NCBI GenBank assembly: GCA_032051265.1
Contig: DAMBYU010000006.1
Location: forward strand, 1-64,000
Source: Dryocola sp032051265
GTDB lineage: Bacteria > Pseudomonadota > Gammaproteobacteria > Enterobacterales > Enterobacteriaceae
DNA: 64,000 bases
Direction: 5' to 3'
The position numbers and the translations under genes were made by a program. Positions 17,040 to 26,126 of the stretch are shown here, in pieces (the first letter of the stretch is position 1; each line of letters opens with the position of its first letter). The notes beneath the pieces were generated by a model. That model saw only the letters and a program-made list of their open reading frames with translations, searched no databases and was not told the origin of the DNA.

Positions 17040-18806
17040 TTAGTAAGTACGCACTTTCGGTGGGAATGCCGGACGCAGTTTCGGCTGCATGTTCACCTCG
17101 CGGCGGGTCATGCTTTCTGAATCTGGCAGATACAGGCTGTGGCACAGCCAGTTTGCATCGTCACGGTCCGGGTAGTCGAAGCGGCTATGCGCGCCACGGC
17201 TTTCAGTGCGGAAATTCGCAGAAACAGCGGTGGCAAAAGCGGTTTCCATCAGGTTATCCAGCTCCAGGCACTCTACACGCTGGGTGTTGAATTCACTGGA
17301 GGTGTCATCAAGACGGGCGTTTTTCAGGCGTTCGCGGATAACTTTCAGCTGCTCAAGCCCTTTGGCCATCGCGTCACCTTCGCGGAATACCGAGAAGTTA
17401 TGCTGCATGCATTCCTGCAAATCTTTACGAATTTGCACCGGATCTTCACCATCGCGGTTACCGTTCCAGCGGTTCAGGCGTTCCAGCGCAGCAGTAATCT
17501 GTTCTTCGCTGGCATCGCGCAGTTCGCCCTGCTCGGCGATAGATTCCAGCAGATGCAGGCCGGCCGCGCGGCCAAATACAACCAGGTCCAGCAGTGAGTT
17601 ACCGCCCAGGCGGTTAGCGCCGTGTACCGATACACAGGCAATTTCACCTACTGCAAACAGGCCCGGGATCACCACGTCTTCACCCTGCTCATTAACCGTC
17701 AGCGCCTGGCCTGTGACTCTGGTCGGAACGCCGCCCATCATGTAGTGGCAGGTTGGGATAACCGGGATTGGCTCTTTAATAGGATCAACGTGTGCGAAGG
17801 TACGGGACAGCTCCAGAATGCCCGGAAGACGGGATTCGAGCACTTCCTTGCCCAGATGATCGAGCTTCAGTTTTGCGTGCGGGCCCCATGGACCTTCGCA
17901 GCCGCGGCCTTCACGGATTTCAATCATGATGGAACGCGCCACCACGTCACGACCCGCAAGGTCCTTCGCATTCGGCGCGTAACGCTCCATAAAGCGCTCG
18001 CCGTGTTTGTTCAGCAGGTAACCGCCTTCCCCACGGCACCCTTCGGTGACCAGAACCCCCGCACCGGCGATACCGGTTGGGTGGAACTGCCACATTTCCA
18101 TATCCTGTACTGGAACGCCTGCACGCAGCGCCATGCCAACACCGTCGCCGGTATTGATGTGGGCGTTAGTCGTGGACTGATAAATACGGCCTGCGCCGCC
18201 GGTCGCCAGCACGGTTGCCTTCGCTTTGAAGTAAACAACTTCTCCGGTTTCGATGCACAGCGCGGTACAGCCTACTACTGCGCCATCGTCATTTTTCACC
18301 AGATCTAAGGCATACCACTCGGAGAAAATCGTCGTTTTGTTTTTCAGGTTCTGCTGATAAAGCGTATGCAGAAGAGCATGGCCCGTACGGTCGGCCGCCG
18401 CTGCGGTACGCGCCGCCTGTTCGCCGCCGAAATTCTTCGACTGGCCGCCAAACGGACGCTGGTAAATTTTTCCATCATCAAGACGGGAGAACGGCAGACC
18501 CATATGTTCCAGTTCCAGAATCGCTTCCGGACCGGTTTTACACATATATTCAATGGCGTCCTGGTCACCGATATAGTCGGAACCTTTTACCGTGTCATAC
18601 ATATGCCATTCCCAGTTATCTTCGTGGGTATTACCAAGAGCTACGGTAATACCGCCCTGCGCAGACACGGTATGGGAACGGGTTGGAAAGACTTTAGACA
18701 GTAAGGCGCAAGTCTGGCCTGACTGGGAAATTTGCAGCGCGGCGCGCATACCTGCACCACCGGCACCGATGACGACTGCATCAAACTCTCTGACTGGTAA
18801 ATTCAT
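17040..18806 (-). CDS. sdhA: Succinate dehydrogenase flavoprotein subunit
   Basis: FAD-containing catalytic subunit that oxidises succinate to fumarate on the cytoplasmic face. The dinucleotide motif VIGAGGAGMRAA is at 12-23, covalent FAD attaches at His45 (RSHTVSAQGG), and the active-site region includes HPTGIAGAGVLVTEGCRGEGG. The start MNLPVREFDAVV is chosen for its 588-aa length and its one-base overlap (TAATG) with the sdhD stop. Confidence 0.98.
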   Translation of the reverse strand: MNLPVREFDAVVIGAGGAGMRAALQISQSGQTCALLSKVFPTRSHTVSAQGGITVALGNTHEDNWEWHMYDTVKGSDYIGDQDAIEYMCKTGPEAILELEHMGLPFSRLDDGKIYQRPFGGQSKNFGGEQAARTAAAADRTGHALLHTLYQQNLKNKTTIFSEWYALDLVKNDDGAVVGCTALCIETGEVVYFKAKATVLATGGAGRIYQSTTNAHINTGDGVGMALRAGVPVQDMEMWQFHPTGIAGAGVLVTEGCRGEGGYLLNKHGERFMERYAPNAKDLAGRDVVARSIMIEIREGRGCEGPWGPHAKLKLDHLGKEVLESRLPGILELSRTFAHVDPIKEPIPVIPTCHYMMGGVPTRVTGQALTVNEQGEDVVIPGLFAVGEIACVSVHGANRLGGNSLLDLVVFGRAAGLHLLESIAEQGELRDASEEQITAALERLNRWNGNRDGEDPVQIRKDLQECMQHNFSVFREGDAMAKGLEQLKVIRERLKNARLDDTSSEFNTQRVECLELDNLMETAFATAVSANFRTESRGAHSRFDYPDRDDANWLCHSLYLPDSESMTRREVNMQPKLRPAFPPKVRTY

Positions 18807-19153
18807 TACACACCCCACACCACAACAAATCCATAAATGACGTAAACCAGCAGAGCCACAACGATAAGAAGCTGCAGCCCAAGACGAATCGCTACGGGTT
18901 TAACGTAGTCGGTCAACACCTGCCACATGCCAATCCAGGCATGGATTAAAATCGAAAACAGAGCCAGCAGGGTGAACACTTTGGTGAAGGCTGAGGCGAA
19001 GAATCCACGCCATACTTCGTAGGTTAAATCACCGGTGACGGCGAAAAAACCGATCATATAGATGATGTACAGGGTGAGGACGATGGCGGTGGCACGAACC
19101 AGCAAAAAGTCATGCACGCCATTGCGACCTAATGCGGAGGCATTGCTTACCAT
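18806..19153 (-). CDS. sdhD: Succinate dehydrogenase membrane anchor SdhD
   Basis: Membrane anchor of complex II; with SdhC it binds haem b and ubiquinone. 115 residues with three transmembrane helices (about 16-38, 54-78 and 90-113). Family-known ligands fall at the expected places: His71 (haem side) and Tyr83 (quinone site). The start overlaps the sdhC stop by 7 bp, indicating coupled translation. Confidence 0.96.
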   Translation of the reverse strand: MVSNASALGRNGVHDFLLVRATAIVLTLYIIYMIGFFAVTGDLTYEVWRGFFASAFTKVFTLLALFSILIHAWIGMWQVLTDYVKPVAIRLGLQLLIVVALLVYVIYGFVVVWGV

Positions 19154-19536
19154 ACGAGGACTCCTGCGAGAATTGAAAGCACGACAGTTAAAACAAAGCA
19201 GATATTTGCGGATCGTTTGCCCGCTGCAAAGGTTTCTTCCAGATAACCGACATCCATCATCATATGGCGAATCCCGCCCACGGCGTGATAGGCAAGCGCG
19301 GTAAGAATGCCCCACATAATGAACTTAACAAAGAAGCTGCTCATCATTGATGAGGCAGAGAGAAAACCTTCAGGGGAGGAGAGTGACAGACCCAACAGCC
19401 AAAGCAGAATGCCGACAGCCACAAAGGTGATCACGCCGGATACACGATGGAGGATGGAAGCGATAGCAGTCACGGGAAACTGAATCGTTGAGAGATCCAG
19501 ATTGACAGGTCTTTGTTTCTTCGGATTTTTTATCAT
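19147..19536 (-). CDS. sdhC: Succinate dehydrogenase cytochrome b556 subunit SdhC
   Basis: First gene of the sdhCDAB-sucABCD operon; membrane anchor binding haem b and ubiquinone. The 129 residues carry three helices (about 22-48, 62-87 and 104-128), Ser27 and Arg31 at the quinone site and His84 as haem ligand, all at family positions. The internal start MIKNPKKQRPVN is preferred over an ATG 15 bp upstream. In E. coli this mRNA leader is a target of several sRNAs. Confidence 0.96.
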   Translation of the reverse strand: MIKNPKKQRPVNLDLSTIQFPVTAIASILHRVSGVITFVAVGILLWLLGLSLSSPEGFLSASSMMSSFFVKFIMWGILTALAYHAVGGIRHMMMDVGYLEETFAAGKRSANICFVLTVVLSILAGVLVW

Positions 19537-19714
19537 GAATAGCGCCCACATGCTGTTCTTATTGTTTCCTTCCTCCGGATCTGCAGGCGGGGTCAGACAG
19601 CGTGAACTTTCTATAACTGTGCGTCATGCAAAAACAGCTACGTCCAGATGCCAAAAAAGCTGGCTACAACGCTGGGTGGCGCCCGGTGGCAGGGTATTCC
19701 GGAGACCTGGCGGC

Positions 19715-19743
19715 AGTATAGGCCCTTCACAAAATCATTACAA
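19715..19743 (-). promoter_or_regulatory. sdhC sigma-70 promoter
   Basis: On the minus strand TTGTAA and TATACT are separated by exactly 17 bp (positions 19738-19743 and 19715-19720). This closely resembles the known E. coli sdhC promoter. It places the start of transcription about 170 nt upstream of sdhC. Confidence 0.8.
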
Positions 19744-19780
19744 TTAACCTACATATAGTTTGAAGGGTTTTGCTCGGAAC

Positions 19781-19796
19781 AGTGAGCAGGATCACG
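19781..19796. promoter_or_regulatory. CRP-like site between sdhC and gltA
   Basis: AGTGA-GCAGGA-TCACG has the GTGA-N6-TCAC dyad of CRP sites. It sits about 40 bp upstream of the sdhC -35 box, a place where CRP can activate. Catabolite control of sdh and gltA is established in E. coli; binding here is inferred. Confidence 0.55.
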
Positions 19797-19853
19797 ATAA
19801 CAACATTATTTTAAAATTTAATCATCTGATTTGACAAAAGTTAAACATTCTTG

Positions 19854-19883
19854 TTACAAACAAGGCCAGAAAAGCCGTATAAT
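19854..19883 (+). promoter_or_regulatory. Candidate gltA promoter
   Basis: A perfect TATAAT (19878-19883) lies 18 bp after a weak TTACAA-type -35 box. The poor -35 suggests an activator-dependent promoter or regulation by ArcA. It would give a leader of about 300 nt before gltA. Confidence 0.45.
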
Positions 19884-20195
19884 TCGTAAAAGTTATAGGG
19901 TCAGCCTTTCACCTGAGAATAAGTTATGTAACAGTGTGTCGGTCTTGACCCAGTCAATCAGGACAGTTATTAGTGGTACACAGGTTTGAATGATATGGAC
20001 TGCTAACACCCTGATTTGCTGTTTTTCCGCCTGCGTGGCTACGTTACCTGCAAGCGCCCATCGCTCTGTACCCTGGCTGTATCCCTATCGAAACAGAGCT
20101 GCGAGCCAAATAACAAACTGGTAATTAACACGTCGGGTTCGAATGCAAATCGGGCACCCGCAGTCTTATGAAATAAGGCGCTAAGGAGACCGTAA

Positions 20196-21482
20196 ATGGC
20201 TGATAAAAAAGCAACCCTCACCTACAATGGTGACGATGCTATCGAACTGGATGTGCTAAAAGGCACGCTCGGTCAGGATGTAATTGATATCCGTAGTCTT
20301 GGTTCTAAAGGTATGTTTACTTTTGATCCGGGTTTCACCTCCACCGCATCATGCGAATCAAAAATCACCTTTATCGACGGTGACGAAGGTATCCTGCTGC
20401 ACCGTGGTTTCCCGATTGATCAACTGGCGACCCACTCCAGCTATCTCGAAGTATGTTACATCCTGCTGTACGGCGAAAAGCCGAAACAGGAAGAGTTTGA
20501 CGAATTCCAGACCACCGTTACTCGCCACACCATGATCCACGAGCAGATCACCCGTCTGTTCCACGGTTTCCGTCGTGACTCACATCCAATGGCCGTTCTG
20601 TGCGGCGTGACCGGCGCGCTGGCCGCGTTCTATCACGATTCTCTGGATGTGAATAACCCGCGTCACCGCGATATCGCCGCCTTCCGTCTGCTGTCCAAAA
20701 TGCCGACCGTTGCCGCGATGTGTTACAAATATTCTATTGGTCAGCCTTTCGTCTATCCGCGCAACGATCTCTCCTATGCCGGTAACTTCCTGAACATGAT
20801 GTTCTCCACGCCGTGTGAGAAATACGAAGTTAACCCAATTCTGGAACGCGCAATGGACAGGATCCTGATCCTGCACGCTGACCACGAGCAAAACGCTTCA
20901 ACTTCAACCGTGCGTACCGCAGGCTCTTCCGGCGCAAACCCGTTCGCCTGTATCGCTGCCGGTATCGCTTCCCTGTGGGGGCCGGCTCACGGCGGTGCCA
21001 ACGAAGCCGCGCTGAAGATGCTCGAAGAAATCAGCAGCGTTGAACACATTCCGGAATTCATCCGCCGCGCGAAAGACAAGAATGATTCTTTCCGCCTGAT
21101 GGGCTTTGGCCACCGCGTGTACAAAAACTACGATCCGCGTGCCACCGTAATGCGTGAAACCTGCCATGAAGTGCTTAAAGAGCTGAATCTGAAAGATAAC
21201 AGCCTGCTGGAAGTGGCGATGGAACTTGAGCATATCGCGCTTAACGACCCGTACTTCATCGAGAAGAAACTCTACCCGAACGTGGACTTCTACTCCGGCA
21301 TCATTCTGAAAGCCATGGGCATTCCATCTTCCATGTTTACCGTTATCTTCGCGATGGCGCGTACCGTGGGCTGGATTGCACACTGGAATGAAATGCACGA
21401 CGACGGCATCAAAATTGCCCGTCCACGCCAGCTGTATACCGGCTATGAGCAGCGTGATTTCAAATCTGATTTGCAAAAATAA
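20196..21482 (+). CDS. gltA: Citrate synthase (type II, NADH-sensitive)
   Basis: Condenses acetyl-CoA and oxaloacetate to citrate, the entry step of the TCA cycle. 428 aa, with the N-terminal beta-rich NADH-binding region typical of hexameric Gram-negative enzymes (residues about 1-60), and active-site histidines in GPAHGGANE and GFGHRVYKN. It is transcribed away from sdhC, and its ATG follows AAGGAG. A bidirectional terminator follows 20 bp after the stop. Confidence 0.98.
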   Translation: MADKKATLTYNGDDAIELDVLKGTLGQDVIDIRSLGSKGMFTFDPGFTSTASCESKITFIDGDEGILLHRGFPIDQLATHSSYLEVCYILLYGEKPKQEEFDEFQTTVTRHTMIHEQITRLFHGFRRDSHPMAVLCGVTGALAAFYHDSLDVNNPRHRDIAAFRLLSKMPTVAAMCYKYSIGQPFVYPRNDLSYAGNFLNMMFSTPCEKYEVNPILERAMDRILILHADHEQNASTSTVRTAGSSGANPFACIAAGIASLWGPAHGGANEAALKMLEEISSVEHIPEFIRRAKDKNDSFRLMGFGHRVYKNYDPRATVMRETCHEVLKELNLKDNSLLEVAMELEHIALNDPYFIEKKLYPNVDFYSGIILKAMGIPSSMFTVIFAMARTVGWIAHWNEMHDDGIKIARPRQLYTGYEQRDFKSDLQK

Positions 21483-21502
21483 GCTTGCTGCATGAAACAA
21501 AA

Positions 21503-21528
21503 AACGCGCCGGATGGCGCGTTTTTTTT
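21503..21528 (+). terminator. gltA terminator, shared with nei
   Basis: AACGCGCC-GGAT-GGCGCGTT hairpin with eight T residues on the plus strand and an A-run on the other side. It can stop transcripts from gltA and from the converging nei operon. Confidence 0.93.
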
Positions 21529-21530
21529 CG

Positions 21531-22322
21531 CTATAGCTGGCAGCCCGGACACCAGTAAAAAGGCCGCGAAGAAAGCATTGTTTTCTCTATTACGCCGCCG
21601 CAACGCCCGCATTTTTTCCCTGCCCGATGAAATACCTTAAAGCTAAAAATCGCACCGTGATGTTTATTTTCATCGACGCTGCCGCGCGTATTGTACGAAA
21701 GTCGTGGGATATCCAGCAGCGCGTTTGCAAGCCTGTCGAGCTGCTCGTCGGTAAGATCCTGCGCTTTGTGCTGCGGAGCGAGCCCAACGTGCCAGAGGAT
21801 CTCAACCCGCAGATAGTTGCCTAAACCCGCAAGGAAAGCCTGATCCAACAGCAGGCCGCTGAACTGCCGCTTACGAAATCTCGCCGACAGGAGGCGCTCT
21901 TTCACCTGCTGCGCCGTTAGCGTTAAATCCAGCACATCCGGCCCGACGCGCAGCAAAAAGGGATGCTGCAGCAGTTGTTCATCATCGAGCATGGCAATAT
22001 CGGAGGCGCTGTAGAGCAAAATAGCTTTGTCCGCCGTCTGCAGTTTCACGCGCAGTACGCGCGTGGTTTGCGGTATTTCTCCCGAATTTACCACGCGCCA
22101 CACGCCATAAAGCTGGTTGTGGCTGTACAAGGTATTTCCGTTAGAGAAACGTGTCAGTAACGCTTTCCCACGCGTTTCTATGCGCTCAATTTTTTGCCCG
22201 ATCAACTCCTGTTCAAAAATTTTTAATGCAGGAAAAGCAAACCAGACATCGGTTAAAGGCTTATCTAAAACGGCAGCTTCAAGCGCGTCCGCCGCACGTC
22301 TAATTTCCGGTCCTTCAGGCAT
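21531..22322 (-). CDS. nei: Endonuclease VIII (DNA glycosylase/AP lyase)
   Basis: Base-excision repair enzyme that removes oxidised pyrimidines. The mature protein must begin with the catalytic proline: the chosen ATG gives M-PEGPEIRRAAD, so Pro2 becomes the N-terminus after Met removal. The C-terminal zinc finger is CGRCGGVIEK...CPGCQ. 263 aa as in E. coli. A GTG directly in front is in frame but would bury the catalytic proline. The start is only 18 bp after the pxpC stop. Confidence 0.96.
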   Translation of the reverse strand: MPEGPEIRRAADALEAAVLDKPLTDVWFAFPALKIFEQELIGQKIERIETRGKALLTRFSNGNTLYSHNQLYGVWRVVNSGEIPQTTRVLRVKLQTADKAILLYSASDIAMLDDEQLLQHPFLLRVGPDVLDLTLTAQQVKERLLSARFRKRQFSGLLLDQAFLAGLGNYLRVEILWHVGLAPQHKAQDLTDEQLDRLANALLDIPRLSYNTRGSVDENKHHGAIFSFKVFHRAGKKCGRCGGVIEKTMLSSRPFYWCPGCQL

Positions 22323-22340
22323 CACTACCCCTGGGTTAGA

Positions 22341-23273
22341 TCAATCGCCATCATTCAGCCGCCATGCCAGTTGCTCAAGGTAGATCTGCCGCTCGTGGCG
22401 TGCCTTAAGCGCTTCTTCCAGCGTGCACTGCACAAAGTGGACGGGCTCGCCCAGGCGCAGCTGCGCCAGGTGATACATATCCGCCTCAATCACGCAGGCG
22501 ATTCGCGGGTAGCCGCCGGTTGTCTGCGCATCATTCATCAGGACGATTGGTTGTCCGTTATGCGGCACCTGCACCACGCCCGGCAATAAACCATGGGATA
22601 ACAGCTCCCTGTCCGTGTTGCGCTCTAAGCGCTGCCCCTGGAAACGGTAGCCCATACGGTTACTTTGCGGGCTTAGCTGCCAGGGAAGACGCCAGAAGTT
22701 TTCCTGTGCGGAACGGCTAAACTCGTGGTATTCAGGCCCCGGAAGCGCACGAATGCGGTTGCCCCACAGGAGCTGTTTTACACCGCGCGCCTCGCGGAAA
22801 TGGCGCGTTGCAGGTAAAAGCGGAATCGTATCGCCATCGTGCAACAGGCGCCCGGAAAACCCGCCGATTTGGGCTTTTAAATCAGTGCTTGCTGACCCCA
22901 TCAACAAAGGGATATCCAGCCCGCCCGCCACGGCGACATAGCTGCGCATGCCCCTTTGCGGAGATTTTAGGCTGAGCTGCTGCCCGGCTTTCACCGGCAA
23001 TCGCCATCCCGTCCAGACAGCATGTCCATCGAGCTCCGCATGACAGCCTGCGCCTGTTAAAGCAAACCAGCCATCCTGCGTAAACTCTATGACGCACTGA
23101 CCCAGCGTAATTTCTAACGCCGCGCTTTCGGGTTCATTTCCCACCAGCAAATTGGCGATGCGTAAAGCTGGCTCGTCCAGCGCACCGCAGCGGCTAACGC
23201 CCAGCTGGCGATAGCCATAACGTCCGCTATCCTGCACAGAAGTGTGCATCCCGGCACGAATAATCTTCAGCAC
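22341..23273 (-). CDS. pxpC: 5-oxoprolinase subunit PxpC (YbgK)
   Basis: KipA/biotin-dependent-carboxylase-like subunit of the PxpABC 5-oxoprolinase, which opens the toxic by-product 5-oxoproline to glutamate with ATP. 310 aa, starting with GTG (LKIIRAGMHTSVQDSGRYGYRQLGV, the family N-terminus). It overlaps pxpB by 7 bp. The third subunit gene, pxpA, which normally follows, is absent here: nei starts immediately. Confidence 0.94.
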   Translation of the reverse strand: MLKIIRAGMHTSVQDSGRYGYRQLGVSRCGALDEPALRIANLLVGNEPESAALEITLGQCVIEFTQDGWFALTGAGCHAELDGHAVWTGWRLPVKAGQQLSLKSPQRGMRSYVAVAGGLDIPLLMGSASTDLKAQIGGFSGRLLHDGDTIPLLPATRHFREARGVKQLLWGNRIRALPGPEYHEFSRSAQENFWRLPWQLSPQSNRMGYRFQGQRLERNTDRELLSHGLLPGVVQVPHNGQPIVLMNDAQTTGGYPRIACVIEADMYHLAQLRLGEPVHFVQCTLEEALKARHERQIYLEQLAWRLNDGD

Positions 23274-23923
23274 ACGCCCTCCTTCTGAGGCACAAACCGC
23301 ACGGTATCGCCCGGCGCTAACAGCGCTGGCGGTTTAGTCGCAGGGTTAAAGAGTTTTACCGATGTCTGGCCGATAATCTGCCAGCCTCCGGGTGTCGCAA
23401 GGGGATAGATTCCCGTCTGGCTGCCGCCGATGCCGACAGAGCCTGCGGGCACCAGCAAACGCGGCTCGGCACGGCGCGGCGTATGTAACGTCGACGCAAG
23501 CTTGCCGAGGTAAGCAAAGCCCGGCTGAAAACCGAGGAAATACACTACATATTCGGCGCAGGAATGCTGCTCCACCACCTGACGGGGCGTCAGGCCGTTA
23601 TGCTCCGCTACCACGTTAAGATCCGGCCCGACATCGCCGCCGTAGATCACCGGGATCTCAATGCGGCGTGATTCAGGGATCATCGCTTCGCTTTCTTCCC
23701 ACCAGCGCTGGAGCCGTTCGATGCCGTCCAGCGCCAGGCTCTGCGGCTCGCGCAGCACGACCGTAATGTTATTCATACCGGGAATCACCTCCCGTACCGC
23801 ATCGGCCTCTTCCAGCCTGCGGGTCAGCCCCCAGATACGTTGCTGGCTCTCAAGGGATACCGGCGGCTCCAGCTCCAGAACCACCGCGCTTTCGCCTAAT
23901 AAATAACACCGGGCTCTCTGCAC
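23267..23923 (-). CDS. pxpB: 5-oxoprolinase subunit PxpB (YbgJ)
   Basis: KipI-like subunit of 5-oxoprolinase. 218 aa with the family motifs GFQPGFAYLGKL and PAGSVGIGGSQTGIYP in the C-terminal half. The start is GTG behind a strong AGGAGG site. It is co-transcribed with ybgI (20 bp upstream) and overlaps pxpC. Confidence 0.94.
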   Translation of the reverse strand: MQRARCYLLGESAVVLELEPPVSLESQQRIWGLTRRLEEADAVREVIPGMNNITVVLREPQSLALDGIERLQRWWEESEAMIPESRRIEIPVIYGGDVGPDLNVVAEHNGLTPRQVVEQHSCAEYVVYFLGFQPGFAYLGKLASTLHTPRRAEPRLLVPAGSVGIGGSQTGIYPLATPGGWQIIGQTSVKLFNPATKPPALLAPGDTVRFVPQKEGVC

Positions 23924-23943
23924 TTTTCCTCCTGAATATCGGG

Positions 23944-24687
23944 TTATGCCGGATTAGGAATATCAATAAAGGTTACGTCCAAATCCGTTTCGCTGTTAAG
24001 CCAGTCGCTCAGTGCCTGGATGCCGCCGCGTTCAGTCGCGTGGTGCCCTGCGGCATAAAAATGCAGGCCCTGTTCACGCGCGGAGTGAATGGTTTGCTCG
24101 GAGACTTCGCCAGTAATAAATGCATCTACGCCAAAACGCGCGGCGCTATCGATAAAGCTTTGGCCCCCACCGGTGCACCAGGCGATGCGACGAATTCGAT
24201 CTGGTCCGGTATCGCCACACCACAGCGGCGTGCGGCCAAGCCGCATCTCAATCCATGAAGCAAGCTCCACGCCGGAAAGCGGCGTTGAAAATTCGCCCCA
24301 CGGCACCAGCGGCTCTATCTCACCTTTGGTTTCGATGCCCAGCAGCGAACCTAGCTGCGCATTATTGCCAAGTTGCGGATGCGCATCCAGCGGCAGATGC
24401 CAGCCGTAAAGGTTGATGTCGTTTGCCAGCAGCGTTTTCAGGCGGTTACGCTTCATGCCGCGAATAACCGGCGATTCCCCTTTCCAGAAATAGCCGTGGT
24501 GCACAATCACCGCATCGGCATTCTGACGTACCGCCTCATCCAGCAGCGCCTGGCTTGCCGTAACACCGGTAATGATTTTATGAATCTCTTCGCGTCCCTC
24601 AACCTGCAGACCGTTTGGCGCATAGTCGCTTATCGCCGCGCTGTTGAGCTTCTCATTGATCAGGCGTTCCAGTTCGCTATTTTTCAT
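23944..24687 (-). CDS. ybgI: NIF3-family metal-binding protein YbgI
   Basis: Member of the NIF3/DUF34 family of hexameric di-metal proteins; a role in metal insertion or GTP cyclohydrolase-type chemistry has been suggested but is not settled. Metal-ligand histidines are visible in VIVHHGYFWKG and AAGHHATERGG. The start MKNSELERLINEKL gives the usual 247 aa and overlaps the end of phrB by 11 bp; a longer in-frame extension has no similarity to the family. Confidence 0.93.
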   Translation of the reverse strand: MKNSELERLINEKLNSAAISDYAPNGLQVEGREEIHKIITGVTASQALLDEAVRQNADAVIVHHGYFWKGESPVIRGMKRNRLKTLLANDINLYGWHLPLDAHPQLGNNAQLGSLLGIETKGEIEPLVPWGEFSTPLSGVELASWIEMRLGRTPLWCGDTGPDRIRRIAWCTGGGQSFIDSAARFGVDAFITGEVSEQTIHSAREQGLHFYAAGHHATERGGIQALSDWLNSETDLDVTFIDIPNPA

Positions 24688-26113
24688 CTTGTTCGTCTTC
24701 CGGTTTTCGGGCCGCCTCATAGGCGGCAAGGGTCTCAGTACGGGCCTGCTTATGGTCAACAATCGGGCGCGGATAGTCCAGCGTCTGCTGCTGTTTATCG
24801 GCCCACAGCCAGGGCGAATGGATATATTTCCCGGGAACGGCGTTGAGTTCGGGCACCCAGCGGCGAATAAATGTCCCTTCGGCATCAAATCGTTCCCCCT
24901 GCGTGGTGGGATTGAAGATGCGGAAATAAGGTGCGGCATCGGTACCGGTGGAAGCGGCCCACTGCCAGCCGCCGTTATTAGCTGCAAGGTCGCCATCAAG
25001 CAACTGCGACATAAAATAGCGCTCGCCTGCCCGCCAGTCGATGAGCAAATCCTTTACCAGGAAGCTGGCCGCGACCATACGCAGCCGATTGTGCATCCAG
25101 CCCGTGGTATTGAGCTGACGCATTGCGGCGTCCACAATCGGGTAGCCGGTTCTCCCCTGCTGCCAGGCGTTAAGGCGCTCCTCATCCTGATGCCAGCGCA
25201 CCTTGTCTGTCCATGGGATAAACGGATGAAAGCGGCAAAGCTTAGGGTAAGCCACCAGCAGGTGACGATAAAAATCACGCCAGATGAGTTCGTTTAACCA
25301 GCTGGCTCCCGCCCCGCCTGCCAGCGCCTGCGGATGTTCCTTAAGTAAACGATGCAAACACTGACGCGGTGATATCACCCCAATCGCCAGCCAGGGTGAT
25401 AAGCGGCTGGTGCCTTCAACGGCCGGAAAATCTCGTTGTTCGGGGTAATCGGCGACAGGACGCAGGCAAAATTCCCGCAGCTTTGCGATTGCCGCACGTT
25501 CGCCGAGGGGAAACAGTGCGGTATCCACCTTCTCACGCGGATAAGCGAAAGGCGCGGGTTCTTTAATGTCCAGCGGTTCACCGCGCGGGGACGGCGCCGG
25601 AACACATTCCGGCAACCCTTCCAGTAAGCGTTTAATAAATGCCTTGCTGAAAGGAGTAAAAACCTTATACATCTCATGGTTGCCGGTAGTCACGCTGCCG
25701 GGCGGCAGGAGCACGCTGTCATCAAAACCCTGGCAAATCACCTCCCGCCCGACGATTTTCTCTGTCGCCGCATCACGCTCGCGCTCATTGATTTCGTACT
25801 GATAGTTGTAAAACAGCGCGTCGACGTTCTGGCTGGTGCAGAACGTTTTCAGACATTCAATGGAGGCTGCGAAATCGGCCACTTGCTTAATACACAGCTC
25901 AATTCCCCGTTCAGCCAGAGAGGCTTGCAGCGCCAAAAGATGCTGCCAGATAAATTCTGCCTGACGAGGTGACATGTTGTGTTGCCGCCACTGCTCAGGC
26001 GTGGCGATAAACAGGCCGATGACCTTAGCCTGCGGATCGCGACAGGCCGCTGCGAGCGCCAGATTATCGTTAACGCGTAAATCATGGCGAAACCAGACCA
26101 GATGGGTGGCCAT
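24677..26113 (-). CDS. phrB: Deoxyribodipyrimidine photolyase
   Basis: Light-driven repair of cyclobutane pyrimidine dimers. N-terminal alpha/beta antenna domain (about 1-135, THLVWFRHDLRVNDN) and a C-terminal FAD domain (about 200-478) with the photolyase signatures WLNELIWRDFYRHLL, TGYPIVDAAMRQLN and NNGGWQWAASTGTD. The start after GGGAG yields 478 aa (E. coli 472). It lies 13 bp after ybgA and overlaps ybgI, so ybgA-phrB-ybgI look like one transcript. The dtpD gene found here in E. coli is missing. Confidence 0.97.
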   Translation of the reverse strand: MATHLVWFRHDLRVNDNLALAAACRDPQAKVIGLFIATPEQWRQHNMSPRQAEFIWQHLLALQASLAERGIELCIKQVADFAASIECLKTFCTSQNVDALFYNYQYEINERERDAATEKIVGREVICQGFDDSVLLPPGSVTTGNHEMYKVFTPFSKAFIKRLLEGLPECVPAPSPRGEPLDIKEPAPFAYPREKVDTALFPLGERAAIAKLREFCLRPVADYPEQRDFPAVEGTSRLSPWLAIGVISPRQCLHRLLKEHPQALAGGAGASWLNELIWRDFYRHLLVAYPKLCRFHPFIPWTDKVRWHQDEERLNAWQQGRTGYPIVDAAMRQLNTTGWMHNRLRMVAASFLVKDLLIDWRAGERYFMSQLLDGDLAANNGGWQWAASTGTDAAPYFRIFNPTTQGERFDAEGTFIRRWVPELNAVPGKYIHSPWLWADKQQQTLDYPRPIVDHKQARTETLAAYEAARKPEDEQDEK

Positions 26114-26126
26114 ACAACTCCCTGAA

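Larger units (their letters stand above)
19537..20195. other. Divergent sdhC-gltA control region
   Basis: 659 bp with no credible gene. It contains the sdhC promoter near the left end, a CRP-like site near the middle, an A/T-rich core with a TATAAT box towards gltA, and a long gltA leader (about 300 nt) of near-average base composition. The gltA ribosome-binding site AAGGAGACC lies just upstream of the ATG. Confidence 0.8.
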
